DNA of 64,000 bases from Sutterella sp. (GCA_019418605.1 DYBN01000032.1:1-64000); one strand, 5' to 3'; positions 26,662 through 35,627 are shown, numbered from the stretch's first letter. Numbers and translations are program-made. The notes: generated by a model from the letters alone, not told the origin.

Positions 26662-27744
26662 TCAGTCGTTGACGACCTTCACCGACGGAATGATGCGGCT
26701 CATGTCCTTGGCCGTCTGAGCCACGCTTGCCGCGGCCTTGAGCGCGATCTCGCGGTAGATCTTCGCAACGGGGCTGTCGGGGTCGGCGGCCACCGTGGGG
26801 CAGCCGCCGTCGGCCTGCTCGCGGATCTTCGCGTCAAGCGGCAGCTGGCCCAAAACGGGCACGTGATACTGCTCGCTCATGCGCCTGGCGCCGCCTTCGC
26901 CGAAGATGTGCTCCATGTGGCCGCACTTGGGGCAGACGTATAGCGCCATGTTTTCCACGATGCCAAGAACGGGGACGTTGACCTTTTCAAACATCCTCAA
27001 GCCCTTCTTGGCGTCAAGAAGCGCAATGTCCTGCGGCGTCGTCACGACGATGGCGCCCGTAATCGGCACCGACTGCGAGAGCGTGAGCTGAATGTCGCCC
27101 GTTCCCGGCGGCATGTCGACCACGAGGTAGTCGAGATTGTCCCAGGCCGTCTGATTCAAAAGCTGCGTGAGCGCCTGCGCGGCCAGGGGGCCGCGCCAGA
27201 TCATGGGCTCGTCGGGCGAAATCATGAAGCCCACCGAGTTGATCTGCAGGCCGTGGGATTCGATCGGGTCCATGTTGACCCCGTCGGTGCTCACGGGCTG
27301 GCCCTTGGCGCCGAGCATCATGGGCTGCGAGGGGCCGTAGATGTCGGCGTCGAGCACGCCGACGCGGGCGCCTTCGGCGGCAAGCGCCAGAGCGAAGTTG
27401 GCCGCAACGGTCGACTTGCCGACGCCGCCCTTGCCGGAACTCACGGCAATGATGTTCTTGACGTTGGCAAGCGTCTTTAACGTGCGCTGCACGCGGTGCG
27501 AGATGATTTCGTCGGAGATCGTCAGAAGCACCGTTGCGGCGCCCGCCTCCTTGAGCGCCTTTTTGACGCGGGACTCAAGCTCGGCGGCCACGGACTTCAC
27601 CGGATAGCCCGGCTGCACGGTGAGCGCCACGCTCTCGCCGTCGACGACGACGTTCTTGATGGCCTTGTACTTGGAAAGCGGAAGATTCCAGACCGGCTCT
27701 TCGACGGCGCCGGCGATCTCAACGACTTGTTCTTTGGTGAGCAT
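26662..27744 (-). CDS. mrp: Mrp/ApbC iron-sulfur carrier ATPase
   Basis: A 360-residue P-loop ATPase that carries and transfers Fe-S clusters. An N-terminal MIP18-like domain (about 1-90) precedes the deviant Walker A motif SSGKGGVGKSTVAAN (about 102-116), then LDADIYGPSQPMM, YLVVDMPPGTGD and the paired cysteines in YVCPKCGHMEHIFGEGG (about 266). The ATG at 27744 (MLTKEQVVEIAG) is the normal family start; a frame extension to 27792 is not needed. It is divergent from metG, a common arrangement. It could serve maturation of the many Fe-S subunits here. Confidence 0.94.
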   Translation of the reverse strand: MLTKEQVVEIAGAVEEPVWNLPLSKYKAIKNVVVDGESVALTVQPGYPVKSVAAELESRVKKALKEAGAATVLLTISDEIISHRVQRTLKTLANVKNIIAVSSGKGGVGKSTVAANFALALAAEGARVGVLDADIYGPSQPMMLGAKGQPVSTDGVNMDPIESHGLQINSVGFMISPDEPMIWRGPLAAQALTQLLNQTAWDNLDYLVVDMPPGTGDIQLTLSQSVPITGAIVVTTPQDIALLDAKKGLRMFEKVNVPVLGIVENMALYVCPKCGHMEHIFGEGGARRMSEQYHVPVLGQLPLDAKIREQADGGCPTVAADPDSPVAKIYREIALKAAASVAQTAKDMSRIIPSVKVVND

Positions 27745-28121
27745 GACTCTTGGTTTTTGTTCTGCTGATATGTCGGGATGTTCCTGCACCAAGCTGCAAC
27801 CACCGCACCTCAGGGGTCCCGGTGCGGGCGCCGCGGTCCTGGCCGGCCGCTCTCAAGGCCAAAGAAAAGCCTTTCAAGGCGGCCCGAAAGAGCCACAGCA
27901 AAAGCTCTCGGGCGGGAATAAAATTCAATGTTACGCCAAAATTGTCCCTTTCTCCGAAGGGTTATTCGGAGGGCCGGGCAAGGCAAAAGTCGAGCGCCTT
28001 TACAAGGCCAAAAGTCCGGCGCTCGAGACCTTCGCGCGCGTACTCTTTTTTGCGCCGCAGCGCGGGGCCCGGGGCGGCGTACTCCCAATCGAACACTGAC
28101 AAACATCCTCCTTTTTTTCTC
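27745..28121. other. Divergent promoter gap between mrp and metG
   Basis: The 377 bp between the two start codons hold no supported gene. AT-rich patches near 27915-27950 (for example around AAAATTCAATGTTACG) may be promoter sequence. No riboswitch was recognised upstream of metG. Confidence 0.4.
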
Positions 28122-30254
28122 ATGACAACCACAAAGCGCAATCTTTTCGTCACGACCGCTTTGCCGTACGCAAACGGCGCCTTTCACATCGGCCACATCA
28201 TGGAGTACATCCAGGCCGACATCTGGGTTCGTCATGAGCGAATGTGCGGCAACACGGTGCACTTTGTGTGCGCCGACGACGCGCACGGCGCGCCAATCAT
28301 GATCGCCGCCCAGAAAAAGGGCATCACGCCGCAGCAGTTTGTCTCCGACATCGCCGCCGGCCGCAAGCAGTACTTAGACGGCTTTCACATCGCCTTTGAC
28401 CACTGGCACTGCACCGAGAGCAAGGAAAACACCGAACTCTCGCAGGAAATCTACCGGCGCCTGAAGGCCGCGGGCCTCATCTACACCAAGGAAATCGAGC
28501 AGTTCTACGACACGGCCAAGGGCATGTTTCTCGCAGACCGCTTCATCAAGGGCACGTGCCCCAAGTGCGGCGCGCCCGATCAGTACGGCGACTCGTGCGA
28601 GAAGTGCGGCTCGGTCTATTCGCCTACCGACCTCATCGACCCCAAGAGCGCTCTTTCGGGCACGACGCCCGTTTTAAAGACGTCGACGCACTACTTCTTC
28701 AAGCTCTCCGACCCGCGGGCCGTCGAGTTTTTGCACGAGTGGACGCAGGGCAAGGGCGCCGACGGCGCAAGCCGCGTGCAGTCCGAGGTGCTTGCCAAGG
28801 ATCAGGAGTGGCTCGAAGGGGGCAATCTCGCCGACTGGGACATCTCGCGCGACGCGCCCTACTTCGGCATTGAAATCCCCGACGCTCCGGGCAAGTACTT
28901 CTACGTGTGGCTCGACGCCCCCATCGGGTACCTCGCGAGCTTTAAAGCCTACTGCGAGAAAAAGGGACTTGATTTTGCCCAGGAGCTCTCGCGCCCCGAT
29001 ACCGAGCAGATTCACTTCATCGGCAAGGACATCATCTACTTTCACACGCTCTTTTGGCCTGCGATGCTGCACTTTGCAGGCACCCCCTTCCGCGTGCCCG
29101 ATCACGTCAACGTGCACGGCTTCATGACCGTCAACGGCCAGAAGATGAGCAAGTCGCGCGGCACGGGCATCAGCCCCTTGGAGTACCTTAACCTCGGCAT
29201 GAACCCCGAGTGGCTGCGCTACTACCTTGCCGCCAAGTTAAACAGCCGCGTCGAAGACGTCGACTTCACCAAAAACGACTTCCAGGCACGCGTCAACTCC
29301 GACCTCATCGGCAAGTACGTCAACATCGCAAGCCGCGCCGCGGGCTTTGTCTTCAAGCGCTTTGAGGGCAAGGTCTCCGACGAGGCGATGGCCGATCCCC
29401 TGCTCAAGCAGCTGCGCGAGGCCGCAGGAGACATCCGCGCCGACTACGAGGCGCGCGAGTACGCGCGCGCCATGCGCCGCATCATGGAGCTTGCCGACCT
29501 CATCAACGAGTTCGTCGACCGCGAAAAGCCCTGGGAGCTTGCCAAGGACGCCGCGCGGGCAGCCGACTTGCAGCGCGTTGCCTCGATTGCGCTTGAGGGC
29601 TTCAGGCTTCTCACGCTCTTCCTCAAGCCCGTGCTGCCCGCAACGGCCGCGCGCGTCGAAAAGTTCCTCAACTGCGGCGAGCTCACGTGGGCAAGCGTCG
29701 ATGACGTCCTCTCAAGCAGCCGTCCGATTGCCAAGTACGAGCACCTCATGGGGCGCGTGGACCGCGAAAAGCAGCTCGACAAGCTGCTGCCCGAGGCGGG
29801 CCAGAGCGCGCCTCAGGCTGCTGAGTCCAAAAAGAGCGACGCAAAGCCCCAAAAGAGCGCAGCCAAAGCCGCCCCCTCAGCCGACCCCAACGCACCCGGG
29901 GGAGAGGCCATTGCCGAGGTCTGCACGATCGACGATTTCGCCAAGGTCGATTTGCGCGTGGCGCGCGTGGTCAAGTGCGAGGAAGTCGAGGGCTCCGACA
30001 AGCTTTTGCGCCTTGAGCTTGACGTCGGCGAAGGACGTCTGCGCCAGGTCTTCTCCGGCATCAAGGCTTGGTACAAGCCCGAAGACCTCACGGGACGCCT
30101 CGTGGTGATGATCGCCAACCTTGCGCCGCGCAAGATGCGCTTTGGCGTGAGCGAAGGCATGGTGCTTGCCGCAAGCAGCGCCTTGAAGAAGTCCGAAGGC
30201 GTCTATCTCGTTGAGCCCTTTGAAGGGGCCGAACCCGGCATGAAGCTGCATTAA
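28122..30254 (+). CDS. metG: Methionyl-tRNA synthetase
   Basis: A 710-residue class I synthetase. HIGH is in PYANGAFHIGHIMEYIQ (about 16-32), a zinc-binding knuckle set is CPKCGAPDQYGDSCEKCG (about 147-164), and KMSKS is GQKMSKSRGTGISP (about 341). After the anticodon-binding helices, a Lys/Ala-rich linker leads to a C-terminal EMAP/Trbp111-like tRNA-binding domain (from about 607, with DLRVARVVKCEEVEGSDKLL). ATG 28122 begins the protein. It is followed by a strong terminator and is divergent from mrp. Confidence 0.97.
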   Translation: MTTTKRNLFVTTALPYANGAFHIGHIMEYIQADIWVRHERMCGNTVHFVCADDAHGAPIMIAAQKKGITPQQFVSDIAAGRKQYLDGFHIAFDHWHCTESKENTELSQEIYRRLKAAGLIYTKEIEQFYDTAKGMFLADRFIKGTCPKCGAPDQYGDSCEKCGSVYSPTDLIDPKSALSGTTPVLKTSTHYFFKLSDPRAVEFLHEWTQGKGADGASRVQSEVLAKDQEWLEGGNLADWDISRDAPYFGIEIPDAPGKYFYVWLDAPIGYLASFKAYCEKKGLDFAQELSRPDTEQIHFIGKDIIYFHTLFWPAMLHFAGTPFRVPDHVNVHGFMTVNGQKMSKSRGTGISPLEYLNLGMNPEWLRYYLAAKLNSRVEDVDFTKNDFQARVNSDLIGKYVNIASRAAGFVFKRFEGKVSDEAMADPLLKQLREAAGDIRADYEAREYARAMRRIMELADLINEFVDREKPWELAKDAARAADLQRVASIALEGFRLLTLFLKPVLPATAARVEKFLNCGELTWASVDDVLSSSRPIAKYEHLMGRVDREKQLDKLLPEAGQSAPQAAESKKSDAKPQKSAAKAAPSADPNAPGGEAIAEVCTIDDFAKVDLRVARVVKCEEVEGSDKLLRLELDVGEGRLRQVFSGIKAWYKPEDLTGRLVVMIANLAPRKMRFGVSEGMVLAASSALKKSEGVYLVEPFEGAEPGMKLH

Positions 30255-30280
30255 GCCGCGTTGGTTTTTTGCCGGCCGCA

Positions 30281-30320
30281 CGCAAAGCCCCCGCGCGAAA
30301 AACGGGGGCCTTTGCGTTTG
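30281..30320 (+). terminator. Rho-independent terminator of metG
   Basis: CGCAAAG plus CCCCCG (30281-30293) pairs with CGGGGG plus CTTTGCG (30303-30316, one bulged C), followed by TTT. A GCCGGC element lies just before. Confidence 0.75.
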
Positions 30321-30460
30321 GGCATAAATAAAGAGGCTGACAGACCCGCTTTTTTAGAAGACAAGCGGCCCTGCAGCCTCTTTTGATTGACTCTGACTTT
30401 TGCCGGCGCTCTCGCGTCGCCCGGGAGGGCGAAGCAAAAAGTTCCTGCGGCAAGGGGCGC

Positions 30461-31618
30461 TTAAAAGAAGTGCGTCAGTCCCACGTGCGCCATATAGCGG
30501 TCCGTGTCGGTGCCGCCCGCCAAATCGTCAAACAAATCCGATCCGTCGGCGTAGGAGGCGATCACGTAGAGCATGGTGCGGTTTGAGAAGTGATAGTGGC
30601 AGCCCGCCGAGAGAACATAGCGCTTGAAGTCCTTCTCGTCGCCGGCGGCCGCCCCCTTGTTTTCACCATCCATGTACTGCACCATGGCAAGAAGGTCGGC
30701 TGCGCCCACGGCGTACTTGCCGCCGAGATACACCGAGATGGCCTCAAGCCTGCGACCGCTTTCCGGGTCAAAGACCACCTTTTCGTCGTCGGCCCAGGTC
30801 GCGTCCGAAAATCGGTTGTAGTTCTTGAAGTAGTTCATGCCAAGGTAGAGCGTCGCGGGGCCGCCCGCGACGTTCCAGGCGCCCGCAAGCTTGACGCTCC
30901 AGGCGTCGTCGCGGCGCACGTTCGAGCCTGCTTCCGGCTCTCCGAAGCGCTCCCATTCGACTCCCAGCATGGCGCGGGCCGTCGCGCCGTCCCAGCGCAG
31001 CACGGCGTTGGCAAAGCTGTCGTTGTCGGAAAACTCCTCCTTTTCCTGCGTCCCGGAGCCCGTGAAGCTGTACTGCAGCCCCGCCTTGAGGCCCGCCCAG
31101 ACGGGCGTGATGTAGTAGACCGTGTTGGAGTTCACGCGCCAGCTGTTGACCTGCGTGCCCTGAATGCCCGCGTCTATATAGCCCGTCTCAAAGGGGTCGA
31201 GGTCCCATCCCCAGCCAAGAGACGACATGCCGGAACTAAAAGCTCCCACGCGCCCGAAGCCCAGCGTGCCCCAGGAGCCCGAGACGGCAAGCTGCGACTC
31301 GCGGTTAAAAATCGTGCCCGCCTCTGCATACTCGCCCGTGTCCGACGAAAAGCCGCTTTCCAAAACAAAGCTCACGGAGAGATCGTCGGAAATTTTCTCG
31401 GTGCCGCGCAGACCAAAGCGCGAGCCCGCGTAGTTTCCCGTGCTCATCTCGAAGGAGTCGATGTCGTTGTCAGACGAGTGCGTATACGTAAACCCCGTGT
31501 CGACAACGCCGTAGAGCTCAAGGTCGGCCGCGGCAGCCGAAGGCAGGAGCGATACCAGGGGGACAAGCAGGCCCGCAGCGCCGCCATGAAGGGCCGCGGT
31601 CGTCAGTGTTCTTTTCAT
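30461..31618 (-). CDS. Gram-negative trimeric porin
   Basis: A 385-residue outer membrane beta-barrel of the beta-proteobacterial porin family. It has a signal peptide (GLLVPLVSLLPSAAAA) followed by the mature start DLELYGVVDTGFTYTH, the RFGLRGTEKISDDLSVSF strand pair, and the C-terminal aromatic end YMAHVGLTHFF required for barrel assembly. ATG 31618 has AAGGAC upstream. It is the last of four same-strand genes (flavoprotein, cytochrome, lyase, porin; gaps 26, 113 and 128 bp after the cytochrome start), so it may supply substrate for the respiratory module, or may simply be downstream. Confidence 0.92.
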   Translation of the reverse strand: MKRTLTTAALHGGAAGLLVPLVSLLPSAAAADLELYGVVDTGFTYTHSSDNDIDSFEMSTGNYAGSRFGLRGTEKISDDLSVSFVLESGFSSDTGEYAEAGTIFNRESQLAVSGSWGTLGFGRVGAFSSGMSSLGWGWDLDPFETGYIDAGIQGTQVNSWRVNSNTVYYITPVWAGLKAGLQYSFTGSGTQEKEEFSDNDSFANAVLRWDGATARAMLGVEWERFGEPEAGSNVRRDDAWSVKLAGAWNVAGGPATLYLGMNYFKNYNRFSDATWADDEKVVFDPESGRRLEAISVYLGGKYAVGAADLLAMVQYMDGENKGAAAGDEKDFKRYVLSAGCHYHFSNRTMLYVIASYADGSDLFDDLAGGTDTDRYMAHVGLTHFF

Positions 31619-31746
31619 TTCAAAAAGGTCCTTCTTTTCAAACTCTTTGCCCGAAGTCCGCGCAGGGCCCGGAGCGTCAAAGCCCTCTTTTAGGGCCCCG
31701 CCGCGGAGCAAGGCAAAAAGAATCGGTGAAAAGCCTGCGTCAGGGA

Positions 31747-33378
31747 CTACTTCACCTTGACGGCAAGGGAAGCGGGATCAAGAGCGCGCAGGTACGCAAT
31801 GCCGTTGTTGATGTCAGGCGTAAAGATGCGGTCCTTGCTCACGTAGGGCACGACTTCGCGATATCCCGCAAGAAGCTTCGAGGTGCCTTCGCCCAGCGTC
31901 TTTCCCTTTCCCTTTCTGAGATCCATGGCTTGAGTCGTGTGCAGCACTTCGTAGCTGTAGATCTCGTAGGCGATGTCGGCCATCCTGGCCAGACGGTCGG
32001 CCACGACGTTGATGTTGGAGAAGGTCTCCTCAATGCCGATCGAGGTCGGCACGCCGTAGATGGTAGCGCTGTTGGTGAGCGCCATCGCCTCGGCGTAGAG
32101 CCCGGACATGGACTGCGCAATGTTGGCAAAGCCGTCGCCGCCCTTGTTTTCAGGAGCAACGAGATAGGTTGGCAGGTTCGTGCGGGCGCCGTCGTCGAGC
32201 TGCGTCGTGCGCCAGGCCGAGGTATGAATCACCTGCGCCAAGGCCCGCGCGAGGCTCTCAAGCTGCACGGAGAGCTGCGTGTTGTCAAAGTTCGAGCACG
32301 AATTGACCAGGCTCCTGGCGCTGCCCGCCTCGAGCATCTTCACCGCCTCGGTCTTGCTGTACCACATGTCGGTGCGGCTCTTGGTGTTGACGATCGGATT
32401 GTTGGTCGTATGGTTGACCGCCTGATCAAGAAGTTCCTTGGCCTGACGCAGCTCTTCCATGGCCGCGGCAAGGATGTAGCCCGAAGACCGGAAGCTCAAG
32501 GGGTCCTGCAATTTTCTTTGATCGTCCTTGTTCCAGAGGTAGGAGCCCTTGAGCGCGCGAAGGATGGCTTCGCTTGCTTCGTGTCCCTGAGGCCAGCCCT
32601 TTGTTTCCACCGTCGACCACAGGAAGGGAGAGACGTTGCCGTTGAGCGCCTCAAGCGACGAGGCCACAATCGTGGGCGTGATGGCAAGCACGTGCTCGAC
32701 CTTCTTGACGGCGGCAATGGCCTGCGCTTCGGCGGCGTTGGAGTTTGACAGGATGCCGATGCCGTCAAGACCAAAAGGATGGTAGGGCTTTAATCCGAGC
32801 TCCTTTCGCACCTCAGCCGACGACACGCGCCGCCCCTTGTAGTTCACATCCCACTCGCCCATGAGCGAGAGCCCGATGTGCGTCACCATGGAGAGATCGT
32901 TGGCGCCTTCCGAACCGCGGGCCGGAATCAGCGGATAGACGTCGTTGTTGATGTATTCGATGTAGGCGCGAGCGGCATCCTCGCTCATGCCCGTGTAGCC
33001 CGATGCCATCTGGTTGACGCGGATGATCATGGCCATCTTCGAGATGCGATCTGGCATGAAGGGCTCGACGCCGGCGGCCTGAATGCGCATCTGGCGCTCG
33101 TTGAATTCGATCGAGGCCGAGCGGTTGGGCTCGTCTTCGACGCTCGCACCCGCCACGCGCTGATCCTTGAGCGCGCCGTAGTTGACGGTAAGGCCGTAGA
33201 TGTCGCGTCCGTCGGTGGCCGCGGCAATCGGGGCCTTGTAGGAGTCGCGGATGCGCTTCATGCCCGCGGCCGTCACCTTGACGTCTTCGCCCGGAGCCGA
33301 CATGGCCCAGAGTTCATCTATCGTGAGCGTCCTTCCATCGAGCTCGTGGACGGCTGCGCCGGCCGCGCCGCAGGTCAT
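31747..33378 (-). CDS. HAL/PAL-fold aromatic amino acid lyase-like protein without MIO motif
   Basis: A 543-residue frame of the histidine/phenylalanine ammonia-lyase superfamily. Conserved positions found by eye include the catalytic-Tyr loop IYGLTVNYGAL (about 60-70), PHxxGLDGIGILSNSNA in the region of the HAL Asn, DPLSFRSSG (SLR region), and GIEETFSN near the C-terminal Glu. The cofactor loop reads ARGSEGANDLSM (153-164) instead of GSVGASGDL, so the Ala-Ser-Gly that forms MIO is absent and one residue is missing. Start ATG 33378 has no ribosome site: the true start is probably ATG 33425, with a one-base frameshift (see next entry). The rest of the frame is intact. Substrate unknown. Confidence 0.8.
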   Translation of the reverse strand: MTCGAAGAAVHELDGRTLTIDELWAMSAPGEDVKVTAAGMKRIRDSYKAPIAAATDGRDIYGLTVNYGALKDQRVAGASVEDEPNRSASIEFNERQMRIQAAGVEPFMPDRISKMAMIIRVNQMASGYTGMSEDAARAYIEYINNDVYPLIPARGSEGANDLSMVTHIGLSLMGEWDVNYKGRRVSSAEVRKELGLKPYHPFGLDGIGILSNSNAAEAQAIAAVKKVEHVLAITPTIVASSLEALNGNVSPFLWSTVETKGWPQGHEASEAILRALKGSYLWNKDDQRKLQDPLSFRSSGYILAAAMEELRQAKELLDQAVNHTTNNPIVNTKSRTDMWYSKTEAVKMLEAGSARSLVNSCSNFDNTQLSVQLESLARALAQVIHTSAWRTTQLDDGARTNLPTYLVAPENKGGDGFANIAQSMSGLYAEAMALTNSATIYGVPTSIGIEETFSNINVVADRLARMADIAYEIYSYEVLHTTQAMDLRKGKGKTLGEGTSKLLAGYREVVPYVSKDRIFTPDINNGIAYLRALDPASLAVKVK

Positions 33379-33425
33379 CGCGGCGGCAGCCGCAACGAGA
33401 AGAACGGGTTTTTAAGCCTCAACAT
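33379..33425 (-). other. Signal-peptide region of the lyase gene, out of frame by one base
   Basis: ATG 33425 follows AAGGAG at 33433-33438 and opens MLRLKN, which soon hits a stop. Inserting one A in the A5 run (complement of T at 33409-33413) would join it to the lyase frame, giving MLRLKKPVLLVAAAAMTCG and then AAGAAVHEL, a well-formed Sec signal with an AxA-like cleavage site. As sequenced, the leader and enzyme are in different frames. It may be a sequencing error, a mutation, or slippage. Confidence 0.7.
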
Positions 33426-33538
33426 GGTGATTCTCCTTCGTTTTGCTGCAAAGGACGGGGCGGAAAATGCCGATGGCGGCGTCGTTTTCACTTCAAAAAC
33501 CCGCCCCGCCCGAGGTGGCATGTGTTTGGTGGGTGTTG

Positions 33539-33919
33539 TCAGTGGAAGTTTTGCCACTCAACGACGTGGCAGTCGTTGCAGATCGCCCGCGAGGGCTTGT
33601 GTTCGGCGTGGCACGTCGTGCACTCGAGCGTATTGCCGTAGTGGGCCGAGGCGTGCGGGAACTTGTCGAACTTGTTGGGTTTGGTGGCAATCTTGTCCAT
33701 CGTTCCGTGGCAGGCAATGCAGGCCTTGTCAGAGGGCGGCTCAACGGGGAGCGCCGTGCCGTGGCACATGCTGCACTGAAGATTTGCGCCGAAGGCCTTT
33801 GCGTGATGCTCCGACATGGGCACGCCGCCCACCTGCGCCGCGGCAAGGATGCCGCAGGCAAAAGCAGCGCTCAAAATGCAGCCAAGCGCCGCAAGCCCGT
33901 GGATAACGTTTTTCGTCAT
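33539..33919 (-). CDS. Small periplasmic tetraheme cytochrome c
   Basis: A 126-residue exported protein: signal peptide (GLAALGCILSAAFACGILAAAQ) then four CxxCH heme sites, CSMCH, CIACH, CTTCH and CNDCH, spaced as in small tetraheme cytochromes and the N-terminal domain of flavocytochrome c. It would carry electrons in the periplasm, most likely to the flavoprotein encoded just upstream. ATG 33919 has GGGAG upstream and lies 26 bp after the flavoprotein stop. A hairpin (CGGGGCGG 33456-33463, CCGCCCCG 33501-33508) separates it from the lyase gene. Confidence 0.92.
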   Translation of the reverse strand: MTKNVIHGLAALGCILSAAFACGILAAAQVGGVPMSEHHAKAFGANLQCSMCHGTALPVEPPSDKACIACHGTMDKIATKPNKFDKFPHASAHYGNTLECTTCHAEHKPSRAICNDCHVVEWQNFH

Positions 33920-33945
33920 GGTATGTGTCTCCCTTGGCTGAACTC

Positions 33946-35487
33946 TCATTTCGCACGCTCGCTGCGGTTGCGGCGGGCGGCGATTTCGCGACCTGCGATG
34001 CGGCCAAAGACCATGCACTCAACCGAGGAGCACCCGCCCAGGCGATCCATGCCGTGTACGCCGCCCGTCGTTTCCCCGGCGGCATAAAGCCCCGGAATCG
34101 GCTTTAAGGTCTGCGCGGAAATCACCTCGGCCTTGACCGAGATCCCTGCGCCCCCCATGCAGTAGTGAAGCTTGGGCGAGAGGCGCATCGAATAAAAGGG
34201 AGCCTTCAAAATCGTCTTGCGATCCAGCGGCTTTTTAAACGGGTCGCTCTTTTTGCCCGCAACGATGGCGTTCCAGTCGTCGATTGCAGCTTGAAGCGCC
34301 TTGGGGTCGACGTGGTGCAATCGCGCGAGGTCTTCAACGCTTTCGCTTTTCTTGACCGTGCCTTCGCGGTAGGCCGCCTTGAAGCCCTCGGCGTGATCGG
34401 CCGTCTCCTGAGAGCAGAAGCAAAACGGGTAGTTGGGATTGTCGGCCGTGCCCTTGGCCAGAACCTTGAGCTGCGCCTCGGCGCGCGTTCTGCGGTCGGC
34501 AAGCTCGTTCATAAAGCGCGCGCCTGTCTTGGGGTCAACGGCGATTGCCTCGGCAAACGCGTAGTCGGCAAAGAAGCTTCCCGGCCCCGCGCCCTTTTCG
34601 TCGGGCGACGCCCAGGGCCCGAGCTGGTACATGTCGAGCATGATGGGAAGCGCTCCGGCCGCCAGAAGCGCCTTGATCATCGTGGCCGTGGCCCCGGGCT
34701 GCGCCGTGCACTCAAGATCCTTGTAAACGGGCATCGTCGCCTCGACAAAAGCCCTGTCCTGCCCCCAGCTGCCGGAGGCGGCGACCACGCCATAGCGCGC
34801 GCGAATCGCCTTGATCGCCCTGTATTTGCCCGTGCGCCAGTCGTAGCCCGTCTGCACGATGACGCCTTCGACCGCATCGCCCGTTTTCACAAGCTGCACG
34901 ACGTTGGCGCGGTTTCGAAATTGCACGCCCCTCTCTTCCAGGTACTTGTGCATCGGCACGGTAATTGAGCCCCCCGAGGGAACCTTGGGCAGGTGCGCTC
35001 TCGGCGCGCTGTGGCCTCCGAGGCGAATCACCTTGTCCTGCAGCTCAACGCCGCACTCGAGCATCATGTCGTAGGCCGTGTAGGCGTTCTCGGCAAGCGT
35101 GCGCGCCAGGTCGACGTGATTAAAGCCGCGGCCCGCGGCCATCATGTCGTTGACGAGCATCTCGGCCGAATCCTTGATGCCCTTTTCCTTTTGCATCTTG
35201 GTGAGCGGCATGCACATGAGCGCTCCGCACAGAGCCGAGTTGCCGCCCCAGAAGGGCATCTTTTCCAAAACGAGGATCTTCTCGACGCCCTCCTTGTTGG
35301 CTTCAAAAGCGCTCGAGAGTCCGGCAAAGCCCGAACCGATGACGATCATGTCGACGGTTTCGTCCCAGTTTTGGACGTCGACGGCGGTGTAGGACCTCTC
35401 GGAGGCCCGGGCGCTGCCAACCGCAGCAAGAGCGCCTGCTGCCGCGCCAATGAGGCTGCGGCGCGAGATCGTGGTGGTGGTGTTCAT
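33946..35487 (-). CDS. Tat-exported FAD reductase of the fumarate reductase type
   Basis: A 513-residue periplasmic flavoenzyme. A Tat signal (ISRRSLIGAAAGALAA) leads, then the FAD fold MIVIGSGFAGLSSAFEA (about 44-60) and FAD-binding domain. Catalytic landmarks of the fumarate-reductase superfamily are partly retained: the Arg of RFMNELADRRTRAEAQ, the His of KLHYCMGGAG and the Arg of GGVHGMDRLGG. The His of the fumarate-type THPT motif is replaced by LGPWASPDE, so the substrate probably differs from fumarate. It lacks heme and FMN domains, so the tetraheme protein should be its electron donor. ATG 35487 has GGGAGAAGAG upstream. It is divergent from a TetR gene. Confidence 0.88.
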   Translation of the reverse strand: MNTTTTISRRSLIGAAAGALAAVGSARASERSYTAVDVQNWDETVDMIVIGSGFAGLSSAFEANKEGVEKILVLEKMPFWGGNSALCGALMCMPLTKMQKEKGIKDSAEMLVNDMMAAGRGFNHVDLARTLAENAYTAYDMMLECGVELQDKVIRLGGHSAPRAHLPKVPSGGSITVPMHKYLEERGVQFRNRANVVQLVKTGDAVEGVIVQTGYDWRTGKYRAIKAIRARYGVVAASGSWGQDRAFVEATMPVYKDLECTAQPGATATMIKALLAAGALPIMLDMYQLGPWASPDEKGAGPGSFFADYAFAEAIAVDPKTGARFMNELADRRTRAEAQLKVLAKGTADNPNYPFCFCSQETADHAEGFKAAYREGTVKKSESVEDLARLHHVDPKALQAAIDDWNAIVAGKKSDPFKKPLDRKTILKAPFYSMRLSPKLHYCMGGAGISVKAEVISAQTLKPIPGLYAAGETTGGVHGMDRLGGCSSVECMVFGRIAGREIAARRNRSERAK

Positions 35488-35519
35488 CTCTTCTCCCAAT
35501 CGGTTAAGATTGTGTGAAT

Positions 35520-35570
35520 TGGTACTTTTTGAACAAACAAAATACTAAAACTGTTCAATTTTTTATACCA
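35520..35570. promoter_or_regulatory. Candidate TetR operator in divergent promoter
   Basis: TTGAACA (35529-35535) with TGTTCAA (35552-35558) is nested inside TGGTA (35520-35524) with TACCA (35566-35570), with nearly the same centre, in an AT-rich stretch. The intergenic region 35488-35627 separates the flavoprotein and TetR genes, where a TetR repressor would be expected to bind both promoters. Inferred from pattern only. Confidence 0.45.
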
Positions 35571-35627
35571 TTAGTAAAACCTTTGTACAAAGAATTTGCG
35601 CTTTTAGTTGAAAGAGTTGAAACCAAC

